Shown: piece by piece, positions 1 to 7,632 of the stretch
Layout: each line of letters starts with the position of its first letter
How positions within the stretch are numbered: the first letter of the stretch is position 1
Assembly (NCBI GenBank): GCA_002284615.2
Contig: MU069809.1
Coordinates: 76,145 to 94,225, forward strand
Origin: Dunaliella salina
Taxonomy: Eukaryota > Chlorophyta > Chlorophyceae > Chlamydomonadales > Dunaliellaceae
Length of the DNA stretch: 18,081 nt
Direction of reading: 5' to 3'
Notes under the pieces: model-generated
What the model was told of the DNA's origin: nothing
The model's input: only the letters and a program-made list of their open reading frames with translations
Databases searched by the model: none
Made by a program: the position numbers and the translations under genes

Positions 1-204
1 TAATGTTCAACATGGACGGACTGTTTTAGTGCAGTTCTCGTAACCTCTGCTGGGCAAGAGGACCTGACCGAGCACCGGACAGCAGCTCCTGAATCAGCAG
101 GAAATATGCTTTCATATAGCACCACTCTTATGAGCTCAGGTGGGCTGGGTGGCTCAAAATTTTATTCTTTCAGTGTTGACCAGTCAAACATGAAAATAAC
201 ATAT
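1..204. other. Unassigned left flank
   Basis: I see no coding pattern, RNA gene or recognisable repeat here. It lies beyond the 3' end of relic A and may be host DNA or another decayed repeat. Confidence 0.4.
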
Positions 205-238
205 GGGGGCTACGCCCCCTGAAGGGGGGCTCCGCCCC
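205..238. repeat. GC-rich double palindrome at the 3' end of relic A
   Basis: Two adjacent GC-rich imperfect palindromes, GGGGGCTACGCCCCC (205-219) and GGGGGGCTCCGCCCC (224-238), are separated by TGAA. Both can fold into hairpins. They abut the sequence reading AAAAACTACATAG, which on the minus strand is the conserved end of the 3' UTR, exactly where sister copies B, C, D and E continue into TTTTC repeats. The palindrome therefore replaces or was inserted at the tail. Similar GGGGCTCCGCCCC-type palindromes are known as dispersed repeats in some green algal organelle genomes. That parallel is from memory and does not prove origin. Confidence 0.75.
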
Positions 239-307
239 AAAAACTACATAGGCTCAAAAGAGAGCCGCGTGCCCCATCCACCACAAGGTATGAAAAAGAG
301 AATGCTA

Positions 308-920
308 CTAGTAATGTGGATCCGGAGGGTTACTAGAAGCACCTGGCTCTTGAACCTGGCTGTGGGAAGTATTCTTGTTTTCAATAGCGCGGCGTGTGGT
401 GACTAGTTTGTGGCATATTGAACAGAATGGGCATGAAGTTGTTGAGCAAGCTTAAGCTTTGTGGCACGCTGGTGATCCAGTCCTAGTTGCTTCAGGGTAT
501 GCTCAGTGTAAATAGTTCCACCTACACCCAGGAGAATAGGGTGAATTGTAACAGCTTTAGCGTTAATAAGTTTACAAAGGTGTGCATGCTGCTGCTTTGC
601 CGCGTTCAACTGATGCGCTGGCCTTGTGTCTTCACAGAACTTGATTTCTATTAGGTGCACATGGCGTTCATTTGCATGAAGTTCATGGGGCTGCCTCATG
701 CGGCTAGTTCTGGTGGTCTTCAGTGAGGAGCTGCGCAAAGCGTGATGGGAATGGGTAGGAATAACACTGTTAGAAGTATGTTTGGCATTGAAAGGGATGA
801 TCAGAACAGCATCTGGTCGGCTGGAGTTGAGTCTTTTCCTCTCTGGAAGGTTGCGAGGGAAGAAGTAGGCAGGTAGAGTTCTGTTTGAGGCAGGTGTAGG
901 GAGTTGGAGGTTGTGTTGAG
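308..920 (-). pseudogene. Relic A restriction-like endonuclease (RLE) C-terminus
   Basis: The minus strand encodes the C-terminal nuclease. It reads open from the hAT boundary at 920 and is clearly similar to the same region of C and D: SNRTLPAYFFPRN, then LNSSRPDAVLI, then HVHLIEIKFCEDTRP, then ILLGVGGTIYTEHTL. The PD and E-x-K residues fit a PD-(D/E)xK fold, the class of nuclease that nicks target DNA in early-branching non-LTR elements and in Dualen. A stop at about 403 (after QYATN) is followed in another frame by the expected ending KLVTTRRAIENKN..SSNPPDPHY and a stop at 308-310, so there is one frameshift near the end. There is no start of its own; it is the tail of a long polyprotein. 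Confidence 0.8.
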
Positions 921-2052
921 CAGGGCTGCACCATATGCCTACGCTACGCTACGTGAGACTGTGAGCGTAGGAAAAAGAAAGTCATTTGCCTTGCTTCTTT
1001 TCAATTGTATGTTCTTTCTTTAAGCAAGAGGAGGGCGCAGCAGTCCTGAGCTGCTCAATCTATGAATAATTTAGAAGGGAGGGAGATGGGTAAGCCAATA
1101 AGACAAGACCCTACTGCCTCAGGGACTTCTAGACTTCGGTTCTTTTATTTACTCTTACTGCCAAGGAGTTGGCTTATTGTAATCTTTAGCACACTACTGC
1201 AAAAGATGGAGGGAGCCTGAAACAAGTAATTGAGCATGCATGCGCAAATGTGTGCATGCAAGTGTTACCATGAAAGAAGAAAGTTTACGCTGGGCACAGC
1301 CAGTGTGCATTAAGGAAGGGCCCGACAATTAGTGCTAAAACATGAAAGTGAGCCCCACCAGTTTTACCTAGAGAAGGAGAAGCACATAACTCTACACCAG
1401 CAACTTGGCCTCCACCTAGAACACTCAAGATACAGACGTCAAGAGCCACAGGAACAAGCAGTACGCATCACACCTGGTCCAGGAGGCTTGTGCGCAAGCG
1501 GTTGTAGTGGGGAGGCTTTTACCCTGGGCCTGCTTTAATGCCAGCTTGCAGCATGCGCAGCCAGTAGGGGGAGCGGGCGTGAGCAACGGGACTTCACAGG
1601 CAGCAAAGTACATGGACACTTGCAAATCTGCCTGCTCTCGTCGCTACCGCTTGGCTGCATCATCCGTGGTGGTTTGCGTGAGCGGCCAGCGCTTGGAGGC
1701 GCCTGACAGCTGCATGGGCGTGCGCGTACCTGCTGATGTTGTGCTGCCCCTGCCCCCCTGAGGTGTGGGTGCTGTTGCTGCTTGCTCCTAAATGAGGAGC
1801 TCATCATTCAAGGGGCAGCCAACTTCAGCACATGGCTGCGCGCACGGGAGGGAGCTCCAGTGAAAAAAACTCTCGCACTGCCTGCACGTCTATCCCATGT
1901 TCTTGCCCTTTCGAACAGCTTATTGTTAATATCATCACTCATTATTTTAATGTTAGGAAACCTTCCTGCCTGGCGCCTGGCGTAGCAGAGTAGCACGTAT
2001 CGTAGGCGTAGCGTGCGCTACGTGTCAAAATCTCACGTATGGTGCAGCCCTG
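921..2052. mobile_element. Non-autonomous hAT-type DNA transposon, 1132 bp, inside relic A
   Basis: The terminal inverted repeats are CAGGGCTGCACCATA at the left end and its complement at the right end (2038-2052). Flanking 8-bp direct repeats are GTGTTGAG (913-920) and GTGGTGAG (2053-2060), 7 of 8 identical. CAGGG-like termini with 8-bp duplications are typical of the hAT superfamily. Just inside both ends are clusters of CTACGC/GCGTAG motifs, like the subterminal repeats that hAT transposases bind. Short overlapping ORFs lie at 1332-1985, but none resembles a transposase and none exceeds 90 codons, so the element must have been mobilised in trans. It splits the A reading frame after FELAHH. 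A segment at about 1265-1455 recurs at 14475-15610. Confidence 0.85.
1265..1455 (+). repeat. Dispersed repeat K, copy 1 (inside the hAT element)
   Basis: This stretch contains a small hairpin, GCTGGGCACAGCCAG, then AAGGAAGGGCCCGACAA, GAAAGTGAGCCCCACCAG, and TTGGCCTCCACCTAGAACAC. The same series of blocks in the same order occurs at 14475-14560 and 15490-15600. In that copy a satellite-rich block lies between the first and second halves. It could be part of the hAT family's internal sequence or a separate repeat that landed in both places. Confidence 0.65.
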
Positions 2053-2337
2053 GTGGTGAGCAAGCTCGAAATCGCTTCCTATGTCTGTGTAGACCAGGCC
2101 TGCTCCTACAGGGCATTGGCTGAAGGCTTTTGTAATCATTCTGCCTGCAATGTTATGGCTCAGTTTTCATGTTGGAAATGATGTGGTTTTGGCAGCCTGA
2201 GAGCATGTGGAGTGCGCTATCCAAGTGATGGCAGCCTGAGAGGGGACAAGATGGATCAGTTGACCTTTTAAAACGTACTGCATGTTTTTGGTTGTAGAGG
2301 GTGCCTGTGCGGTACTGCAGGATGGTACGCTTTATGG
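2053..2337 (-). pseudogene. Relic A zinc-knuckle segment between RNase H and RLE
   Basis: Read from 2337 down, the minus strand gives ILQYRTGTLYNQKHAVRF, then a Cys/His cluster CPLSGCHHLDSALHMLSGC, then AGRMITKAFSQCPVGAGL. It aligns with CPLCGELDSALHILSGC in copy C, a C-x2-C-x7-H-x4-C knuckle. In A two extra residues change the spacing. A frameshift lies near 2150 (after MKTEP). Such knuckles lie next to the RLE in RLE-bearing non-LTR elements and are thought to help bind nucleic acid. The segment is bounded by both hAT insertions, whose target duplications lie in the coding frame. Confidence 0.75.
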
Positions 2338-2726
2338 CAGGGTTGATCGATTCGCCAATTTCGAATCAATTCGAAATTCAAATTTTCGTCGCATTTTTTC
2401 GCATTTTGAATTGCCAATTCGTAGAATTTTATTCCCTGCGCCAAAAAGGGGGTATAAGACACCCTCTGACCCTCCTTTGCGACCCCACATTGTCCCATAC
2501 AGAACCTCTGTCTTTCCCCCATTACAATGTTCATGTAGCCTTGGGGAAGGGGGGAAAGAATGGCAAGGGGGTTGGGGTGATTGGGGGGCGGTTGCTTTAG
2601 CTTAAGCCCCCATCCTACCCCCTTTGCCTGGCAGGCAAACATGCGTTCGCATAATGCGTTGAATTTCGAATTTTTCAGCATAATTGGTGAATTTATTTTG
2701 TCAAACTAGCGAATTGATCAACCCTG
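2338..2726. mobile_element. hAT-type MITE, 389 bp, inside relic A
   Basis: The termini are CAGGGTTGATCGATTCGC at the left and the complement of CAGGGTTGATCAATTCGC at the right, with one mismatch. Target duplications are CTTTATGG (2330-2337) and CTTCATGG (2727-2734), 7 of 8 identical. The length, lack of a transposase and 8-bp duplication fit a hAT MITE. The outer ~100 bp on each side are AT-rich with repeated TTCGAA/AATTCG motifs. The interior is strongly strand-biased, with G-runs at 2543-2588 and C-runs just after. The short ORFs across it are chance readings of this biased sequence. Confidence 0.88.
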
Positions 2727-3450
2727 CTTCATGGGTACAGAAATGTTGGGCATATTTCTGAAGGCATTGCTGATTTTTTATCTACTGGCGGTAATAAGTT
2801 TTTATAGTAAGAGTAGTAGCCTGTCCAAGCTTGTGTTTAGAATGCATGTGGGATTTGAGGGCATCTTGAAGATTGGAGAAATAGGTGAGCTTGTGGGCGG
2901 GTGGTGGACCCATAGATGTGCCTGCAGCATGCACTCTTTCTTTCTTGGCTAACCAGAACATGTTTGTAAATGGATTTCCACTAGGACCTGCACCAGGAAT
3001 CTCGGTGTCTGCCACGCAGTCCTGGGCTTGCTTTGCTTGGTGTTTTGCAATTGCAATAGCATCTGCACATTCATTTTCAGCGATGCCAGCATGGGACTTC
3101 ACCTTGTAAATTCGAATTTTGGTATGGAATTCTTTAATGAGAGTTGAAATCATGATAATGACGTCTCCTTGAATATGCCTGAGGTGTCTTTCAGGATAAA
3201 GAAGTTGTTTACGTATTTGGTTGAAAGAGATGAGGCTGTCTGATGCAATATCTGCATTTTTGGTGATGATAGCAGCAGCAATTGCTGCTAATTCAGCTCT
3301 AGTGATGGTTTTAGTAATCCCAGCACCGTTTGGTTCTACGAAGTTCTTGCTGTTAGTGGACGGGCAGTAGACACCCACTCCAATTCCTTGCTTACCGTTA
3401 TGGACAAGGCAGCTGCCATTGCGTATGCCCAAGTTCTCCAGTCAGCAACT
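2727..3450 (-). pseudogene. Relic A RNase H domain
   Basis: The minus strand reads as an RNase H of the type carried by non-LTR retrotransposons, which degrades RNA in the RNA-DNA hybrid. Landmarks from 3432 down are RNGSC, where the first catalytic Asp of the usual DGSC is Asn (codon at 3418-3420), then GIGVGVYCPSTN, RAELAAIAAA (Glu kept), ASDSLIS (Asp kept), and VKSHAGIAENECADAIA (His and last Asp kept). After the domain come NPFTNMFWLA and KLTYFSNLQDALKSHMHSKH, which match C and D. An in-frame stop lies just upstream, between PVLS and LENLG, and similarity fades near the MITE. The missing first Asp and the stop indicate a dead copy. Confidence 0.85.
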
Positions 3451-3667
3451 TTGAGAGTTAGGAAAGTACTGGATTGGCTGGGCACCAAGTCTGTATTTTG
3501 GGTACTCGTGTGTGAATTTCGAATTTAGGGTGCTTGGAGACGTGTTGTTTGTCAAATGGGAGGCGTTCCAGTTTATCAAAACCTGGCATGTGAGTATGCA
3601 TGGGATTTAGGACAGGGTGGCTGCTGACGTTCGTCAGCTTCCACTCTGTGGCTTCTTTCAAATCTCC
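3451..3667 (-). pseudogene. Relic A spacer between methyltransferase-like domain and RNase H
   Basis: An open minus-strand stretch continues, across insertion B, the frame that ends NHNKDWLQGLK, running on as GDLKEATEWKL. It contains PMHTHMPGFDKLERLP and ends FEIHTRVPKIQTWCPANPVLS just before the RNase H. No domain is recognised. Its value is that it proves the physical order methyltransferase-like domain, spacer, RNase H in this family. Confidence 0.65.
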
Positions 3668-3676
3668 TTTCAGGCC

Positions 3677-3884
3677 GCACTATTGAAAACAAGAATACTT
3701 TCCACAGCCAGGTTTTAGAGCCAGGTGCTTCTAGTAACCCTCCAGATCCACATTAGCATTATCTCTTTCAAACCTTGTGGTGGAGGGGGCACACGGCTCT
3801 TTTTGAGCCAATGTGTCTTCTCTTCCTTCATTGATGTAGGAAGAGTTTCTCTGCCTACATAGTTTTTCTTTTCTTTTCTTTTCT
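3677..3884 (+). mobile_element. Insertion B: 5'-truncated Dualen-like 3' end, antisense in relic A
   Basis: This plus-strand copy starts within the last codons of the polyprotein (CTATTGAAAACAAGAATAC) and runs through CTTCTAGTAACCCTCC, a stop and the 3' UTR to a TTTTC-repeat tail (about 3866-3888). It matches the minus-strand end of A (308-400) closely. The 9-bp sequence TTTCAGGCC occurs at 3668-3676 and again at 3885-3893, a target-site duplication. It inserted in the opposite orientation into A's coding region. Deleting B and one duplication rejoins A's frame exactly. The heavy 5' truncation and simple tail are what target-primed reverse transcription produces. Confidence 0.88.
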
Positions 3885-3888
3885 TTTC
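3866..3888 (+). repeat. TTTTC tail of insertion B
   Basis: The 3' UTR end CTACATAGTTTTT is followed by four TTTTC-type units. Equivalent tails occur at 10752-10770 (D), at 7711-7725 as the complement (C), and degenerate at 4846-4877 as the complement (E). The family ends in a short pentanucleotide tail rather than poly(A). Confidence 0.85.
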
Positions 3889-3893
3889 AGGCC

Positions 3894-4255
3894 CTGTAGC
3901 CAGTCTTTGTTATGATTGTTAAGATAGACTCGAGCTGCAGTGTTCCAGACAGCAAAGATACGAAGGTCCCAGGTATGCATAGGTAAAGGTACCTCTTGTT
4001 TAAGGCAGGATTGAGGGGCACTGTAACTAAGTTTTTCGCGAGGTATGGTTCCAAGTTCGTAACAGAGGTGGGGGTAGGCAGTGAAAAGTTTGGAGTAGGG
4101 TTTGGTTATCATATTCTTACTCCAAGCAGGAAGGAACATGAATGTAGCAGTGGCTTCTGTGATGAGAATGGCTGAGTAAATGGCATGTTGTAAAGCTTGG
4201 GCCATGGTTCCCTCGTCATAAATGGGATGGCAGACTGAGAAGCCTGTGAATTTGG
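3894..4255 (-). pseudogene. Relic A methyltransferase-like domain (PCIF1-like N6-adenine type, tentative)
   Basis: Read down from about 4250: FTGFSVCHPIYDEGTMAQAL, then an alpha-helical stretch, then ATATFMFLPAWSKN, CYELGTIPREKLSY, and VPLPMHTWDLRIFAVWNTAA. HPIY (codons at 4218-4229) stands where N6-adenine methyltransferases have NPPY/F/W. The hydrophobic strand ending in LPAW and the later AVWNTAA resemble, from memory, the FVPEW and AVHNTA parts of PCIF1-type enzymes. These transfer a methyl group from S-adenosylmethionine to adenine. The Asn and second Pro of the motif are lost, and a stop lies a few codons upstream of FTGF, so this copy is inactive. It sits upstream of RNase H in the same element. 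The N-terminal half of a methyltransferase, including the SAM-binding part, is not visible. It could be another domain whose motif I am over-reading. Confidence 0.5.
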
Positions 4256-4330
4256 ATTAGAAGGCATTATGAGATTAAATGGTAAAACCCTCAAGAGGCA
4301 TAAGCTGATATCCCTGACAAATTCCATTTG

Positions 4331-4845
4331 AATGGAGAGGTTTGATCCAGCATTTTTTGCTCATCAACAGCATATGCCAGCCATGGCGTGTGCATCATTC
4401 TTGGCTCATTGAGATTTCAAATCCAGCACACTAGCTCAAAAAGTATCACCTTTTCTTTGTTAACCTACTATGTTTTGTACCTGAGATGGCCCATTTCTGT
4501 CAGCATAGAGATGTACCTGTCAAGATGGATATGAGGCCTTTAATATCTGCTTTACTCTACAAGCCTTCACAGCCTCTCTTTGATGGCTTCTTCATCAAAA
4601 GTTGCAAAAGAGCTGTCCAACAAAAGAATATCATGCAACATTTGGAAGTTAGTATACAAAAGTCCACAAACACGAAACACACATTCCAAAATACGGTGTT
4701 AAATTCATCAGCCCACGATGCCCCCCATGTACTGCACAATAACATGTACCACAAATCATGAACAGATGAGTGAGCATGTGCCTGAAATGCTTTGCAGCAG
4801 GAATCTTTTTCAAGCACTATTAAACGATCCCTGTATTCCTTGCTC
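4331..4845. other. Unassigned segment between relic A and fragment E
   Basis: I see no recognisable domain, terminal repeats or RNA gene. An ORF of 91 codons at 4486-4761 and overlapping minus ORFs show no motif I know and look like chance readings in AT-rich DNA. It may be the worn 5' part of A or host DNA. Confidence 0.4.
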
Positions 4846-5058
4846 AAAAAGAAAAAAAGAAAAGAAAGAAGGGAAAACTGCGTAGGCAGAGAAACTCTCC
4901 CTACATCAATTAAGGAAAGGAGACAAATTGGCTTAAAAAAGAGCTGTGAGTCCTCTCCGCCACAAGGTATAAACATGAGAAAGCTAACAGGGATTTGGAG
5001 GGTTACTAGAAGCACCTGGCTCTAGAACCTGGCTGTAGGAAGTATTCTTTTGTTTAAT
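4846..5058 (-). mobile_element. Fragment E: Dualen-like 3' end, minus strand
   Basis: On the minus strand this matches B and A over the final codons (about 5058 to 4995) and the 3' UTR, ending in a degenerate TTTTC tail (complement of AAAAGAAAAGAAAG at about 4846-4877). It belongs to the A/B type of 3' end, sharing CCTACATCAAT and the block GGTTACTAGAAGCACCTGG. I could not find a convincing target duplication. It lies immediately upstream of F in the opposite orientation. Confidence 0.8.
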
Positions 5059-5090
5059 ACCGGGTTACCCTCTAAGGAGTCACTGGTTAG

Positions 5091-5741
5091 TCGAAATGCA
5101 AGCTATCCTGCACACATTGCTTATGCACGCAATACAGTCCCATGGCTGAAAAGCACATGCCTGCGCAATTTACTTCAGCAATCCTAAATGCGCTCCACAC
5201 TCGTGCTCAGTATGTACAAAACACCTGTCAGACTACACTCCGACATGCGCACAAACACACTGCCCTAGTTTGCACATGTGCTTGCCTCATGAAAAAGCTA
5301 ATTGCACCATCATAGAAAGCTCATGCCACTACTGTCCTGCGTACTACAATGCGTGCAGTCCCCAATGCCTTCACCACCTGCAGATGAAGAGAAGTGCAGC
5401 TATGTCCGCTCACCGTAGGGTCATGAAGGCCTGCTTTTCTGTCCATTGTCAATATGCTGTACCCTCTTCTCCGCTCTCTCCAAAGAATTCCATTTCGCTG
5501 TCCGGGAGGGGAAAAACCTCTGGCGAAATTTCTCCAATTTGCAGGACCTGCATAATTCCCCTACTACCATCCGCAAAAGCTACACTTTTGCCTACCAACA
5601 TCTTGTGCTTGACACAGAAAAGTGTAGACTCGCACATGTACTGGAGCATGTCCTTCTGAAAGCTGATAAACAGGCCTTGAACAATGGAAAAAAAACAATT
5701 GGAATCCCTGCCAACAAGAGCAAGCTGATTGTCTGAGGATT
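5091..5741 (+). pseudogene. Relic F N-terminal Cys/His-rich region
   Basis: The open frame after the stop at 5088 includes CKLSCTHCLC and a possible start Met at 5142 (MAEKHMPAQF). After a shift near 5275 the coding frame gives HEKANC, then SCHYCPAYYNACSPQCLHHLQ, a cluster of Cys and His that could bind zinc. After another shift it gives LFSALSKEFHFAVREGKNLW (5470-5529) and on to NGKKTIGIPANKSKLIV (ends 5736). ORF1-like or N-terminal zinc motifs are common in non-LTR elements for RNA binding. I do not recognise a named domain here. At least two frameshifts exist, so it is not translatable as it stands. Confidence 0.5.
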
Positions 5742-6278
5742 TATCACACAGAGCGCTACTGCCAATCAGCTGAACAGGACAACCATGCTTTGCTCTGTCA
5801 GAACCTTGACTTGTTAGTTTGCAACTCCCTTTCCACTAGGACCAATTATTATCATGTTAAAGTTAAGCACAAATTTGGCATGCCCCCCTTGTGCAATGAT
5901 TTGGACTTAGAACAGCAAGAGCGCGGCAGCAACCACTGCCAAGTTCATGCCATCAATAATGTGTTTGGACACTGCATTGTTACTCCAGAGACAATGAAAA
6001 TTCAGTACAATATTAACACCAGTTTCGAGGGCTGGCTCCATGCCTTTGAAAGGAACACTGGGTTCTCTGATAGTGTCATTATTCAATGGCTTACTCGTGA
6101 TAACCTCCACCAAAGCAAGGTTTTTACATTCACCAGAAGTGCTAGAAACATTTGTGCCTCCCTGAACTCGTACGCCAGCCAGTATGACTGCGAAGCTTTC
6201 CTCTGTTGCAGCCAGCACCATGCTTTCGCCATGAAAAGGTCTAGAGGCACCTGGAAACTTTTAGACTCACTCAACAGC
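5742..6278 (+). pseudogene. Relic F Josephin-like papain-fold cysteine protease
   Basis: In the frame of 5790, GSNHCQVHAINNVFG matches the Josephin core (in ataxin-3, LCAQHCLNNLL), placing the catalytic Cys at 5937-5939. Next comes TGFSDSVIIQWL, matching the MDDSGFFSIQVI helix. Then FLCCSQHHAFAMKRSRGTW, whose second His (6219-6221) fits the catalytic His of EHWFTV. Last is LLDSLNS, with Asp at 6264-6266 in the place of the third catalytic residue. All three catalytic residues are present in this copy. Josephins cleave ubiquitin chains. Dualen elements are reported to carry a cysteine protease of uncertain role, perhaps polyprotein processing or deubiquitination. The frame is open but cut at 6278 by foreign sequence. 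Confidence 0.7.
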
Positions 6279-7300
6279 ATTTGGGTATGCTGTTTACAAA
6301 AGAATTTAACCCCCTTGCCTCTTCTGAGCATGTGTGTGCACCTTTCTTGGCTGGATGTCGTCGTATTAGGCACGTTGCAGATGAATATAAGCTAGCAGAT
6401 AGGCCTCATCTCATGCTTTGGTTGACTAAGACATATGCTCTCCCTGCTATCATGTATGCTAGTCAAATTTGGGGTACCAGGTTTATGAGACCAGGAGATG
6501 AGATGACCTGCCCGTTGCAGACTGTGCACCTGTGTTTACTGAAGCGAATTCTTGGAGTGAAAAAACTTACACCAAATTGGTCTGTGCTGCGTGAATGTGG
6601 GTTTGAACCATTACAATTCTATTGGTTTCGAGCTGCTGTCAGATTTTATAATACCTTACTTGCCTGCAATAGCACTACTTTACGCAGGGTACTTGGAGCG
6701 GATATTGACATGAGTAGTAACTCTAAAAAGTGCTGGACATCAGAGTTTATATCTGCTTTTCAGGGATTGGATAGGCGCAACAACCATTTGACACATTGCG
6801 TGTATTCAGGCCAGCCCATTAGGATAAATGATTTTGTGGTTGATTTACTGAAAAGGCATAAGAGCGTGTGGCCAACTGAGGATCATGCTGAACATGGTGC
6901 TCATTTAAACAAGTTAGCAAAGTACCATAACTGTGTAGCGCTTCCCTTTCGGCATAATTCTGCTCTTGGTAAACCTCTCCAGACTCCTAGGTATCTGCAT
7001 TTGGATTTGGGTAGGCATATGCAGAGGAACATTGCTTGCTTCCGATTGCACGCCCATAAACTCCGAGTTGAAACTTCTCACTGGCATGGACATGCACCTC
7101 AATGTGATTCATGTGTTTCAGAACAATGGCAGCATGAAAAGCACGTCATCTTTCTCTGCCCTTGCAACTTCCTGTGTTGTCTTAGAAGAAAGTATGCACG
7201 TATTTTTAGTGCCTTTCCTGCTTACAGAGTAGTGTCAAATGATACAGGATCTTTCTTGTTTCCTGATGCCTGCTCTCTGGATGTAGCTCAAAACCAATGA
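6279..7300 (+). pseudogene. G: L1-like non-LTR retrotransposon ORF2 C-terminus
   Basis: An open 339-codon frame begins LGMLFTKEFNPL, the region after the RT palm. It continues through LPAIMYASQIWGT, a typical post-RT segment of L1-type elements, then LLKRILGVKKLTPNWSVLRE, and ends with a zinc knuckle CDSCVSEQWQHEKHVIFLC (C-x2-C-x9-H-x4-C, residues about 275-293). The protein is a different family from Dualen. It has no RT catalytic motifs, no start of its own and no A-rich tail before F resumes at about 7304. It carries no internal stop, so it is less decayed than F around it. It lies precisely between the protease and the APE remainder of F. A related, far more decayed copy is at 16366-16900. 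Confidence 0.75.
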
Positions 7301-7303
7301 TCT

Positions 7304-7632
7304 TACAATAGTACCATTTACTCCTTTGGCAGGATTGATGACCTTATTCTGCCCTCCAGTCTAGCATCTACTTGCACTCCCAGCCATACCTGCAAGCTTG
7401 GTTACTTGAGTGACCACATCCCCCTTCTGCTCAGCATACCTACCACCATTCTTGCTGTCTCCATAACACGCATTAACAATCTTCAGCCAGCCAAGCAACC
7501 ACCCTGCCTAGTCCTGGCCCGCCCTGTCAGCATTTCTGACCAACAGGCCTTCGTGCAACCTGTTCTTGACCTCAACCATGGAGTCATCCAGGAACTCGAA
7601 GGAACTCTGCAAGTGCTCAACCCAGCCTATAC
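7304..7632 (+). pseudogene. Relic F APE endonuclease C-terminus and following spacer
   Basis: This reads YSFGRIDDLILPSSLAS, then GYLSDHIPLLLSIP, then SISDQQAFVQPVLD and ending VLNPAYT. SDH (7409-7417) is the hallmark final catalytic motif of apurinic/apyrimidinic-type endonucleases of non-LTR elements, and GRIDDLIL fits the preceding conserved Asp strand. The N-terminal three quarters of the nuclease, including its Asn/Glu metal-binding residues, are missing: G takes that place. The frame continues to NPAYT, where insertion D begins. The continuation of F is picked up after D at 10782. Confidence 0.72.
7622..7632. repeat. 11-bp target-site duplication of insertion D (left copy)
   Basis: CCAGCCTATAC here recurs exactly at 10771-10781, directly after D's TTTTC tail. 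It encodes PAYT of relic F on the left. The perfect match defines D's boundaries. Confidence 0.88.

Larger units (their letters stand above)
239..4255 (-). mobile_element. Relic A: Dualen-like non-LTR retrotransposon (5' part missing), with nested insertions
   Basis: Read on the minus strand from about 4255 down to 239, this is one decayed retrotransposon carrying a methyltransferase-like domain, RNase H, a zinc knuckle, a restriction-like endonuclease and a 3' UTR. Three later insertions split it: hAT-type elements at 921-2052 and 2338-2726, and a 3'-end copy (B) at 3677-3884. Removing each insertion plus one copy of its target duplication brings the flanking protein similarity to C and D back together. 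RT, APE and protease are absent, so A is either 5'-truncated or continues into unrecognisable sequence beyond 4255. Frameshifts and the loss of a catalytic Asp show that it is dead. The 3' UTR is internally deleted relative to B, apparently between GCC direct repeats. Confidence 0.85.

Noticed and set aside
205..238. GC palindrome as a bacterial intrinsic terminator
   Set aside because: The context is eukaryotic retrotransposon sequence. There is no gene reading into it with a T-run beyond the stem, apart from the element's own 3' UTR letters.
1332..1985. Overlapping short ORFs inside the hAT element as a transposase
   Set aside because: None exceeds 90 codons, they overlap on both strands, and no RNase H-like transposase or BED zinc-finger motif is visible.
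2268..2681. ORFs of 99-137 codons across the MITE
   Set aside because: They are readings through G-run/C-run sequence and the terminal repeats and run across the insertion boundary, with no domain.
4486..4761. 91-codon plus-strand ORF
   Set aside because: It has no recognisable motif, start context or similarity. It overlaps minus-strand ORFs of similar length and is probably chance.
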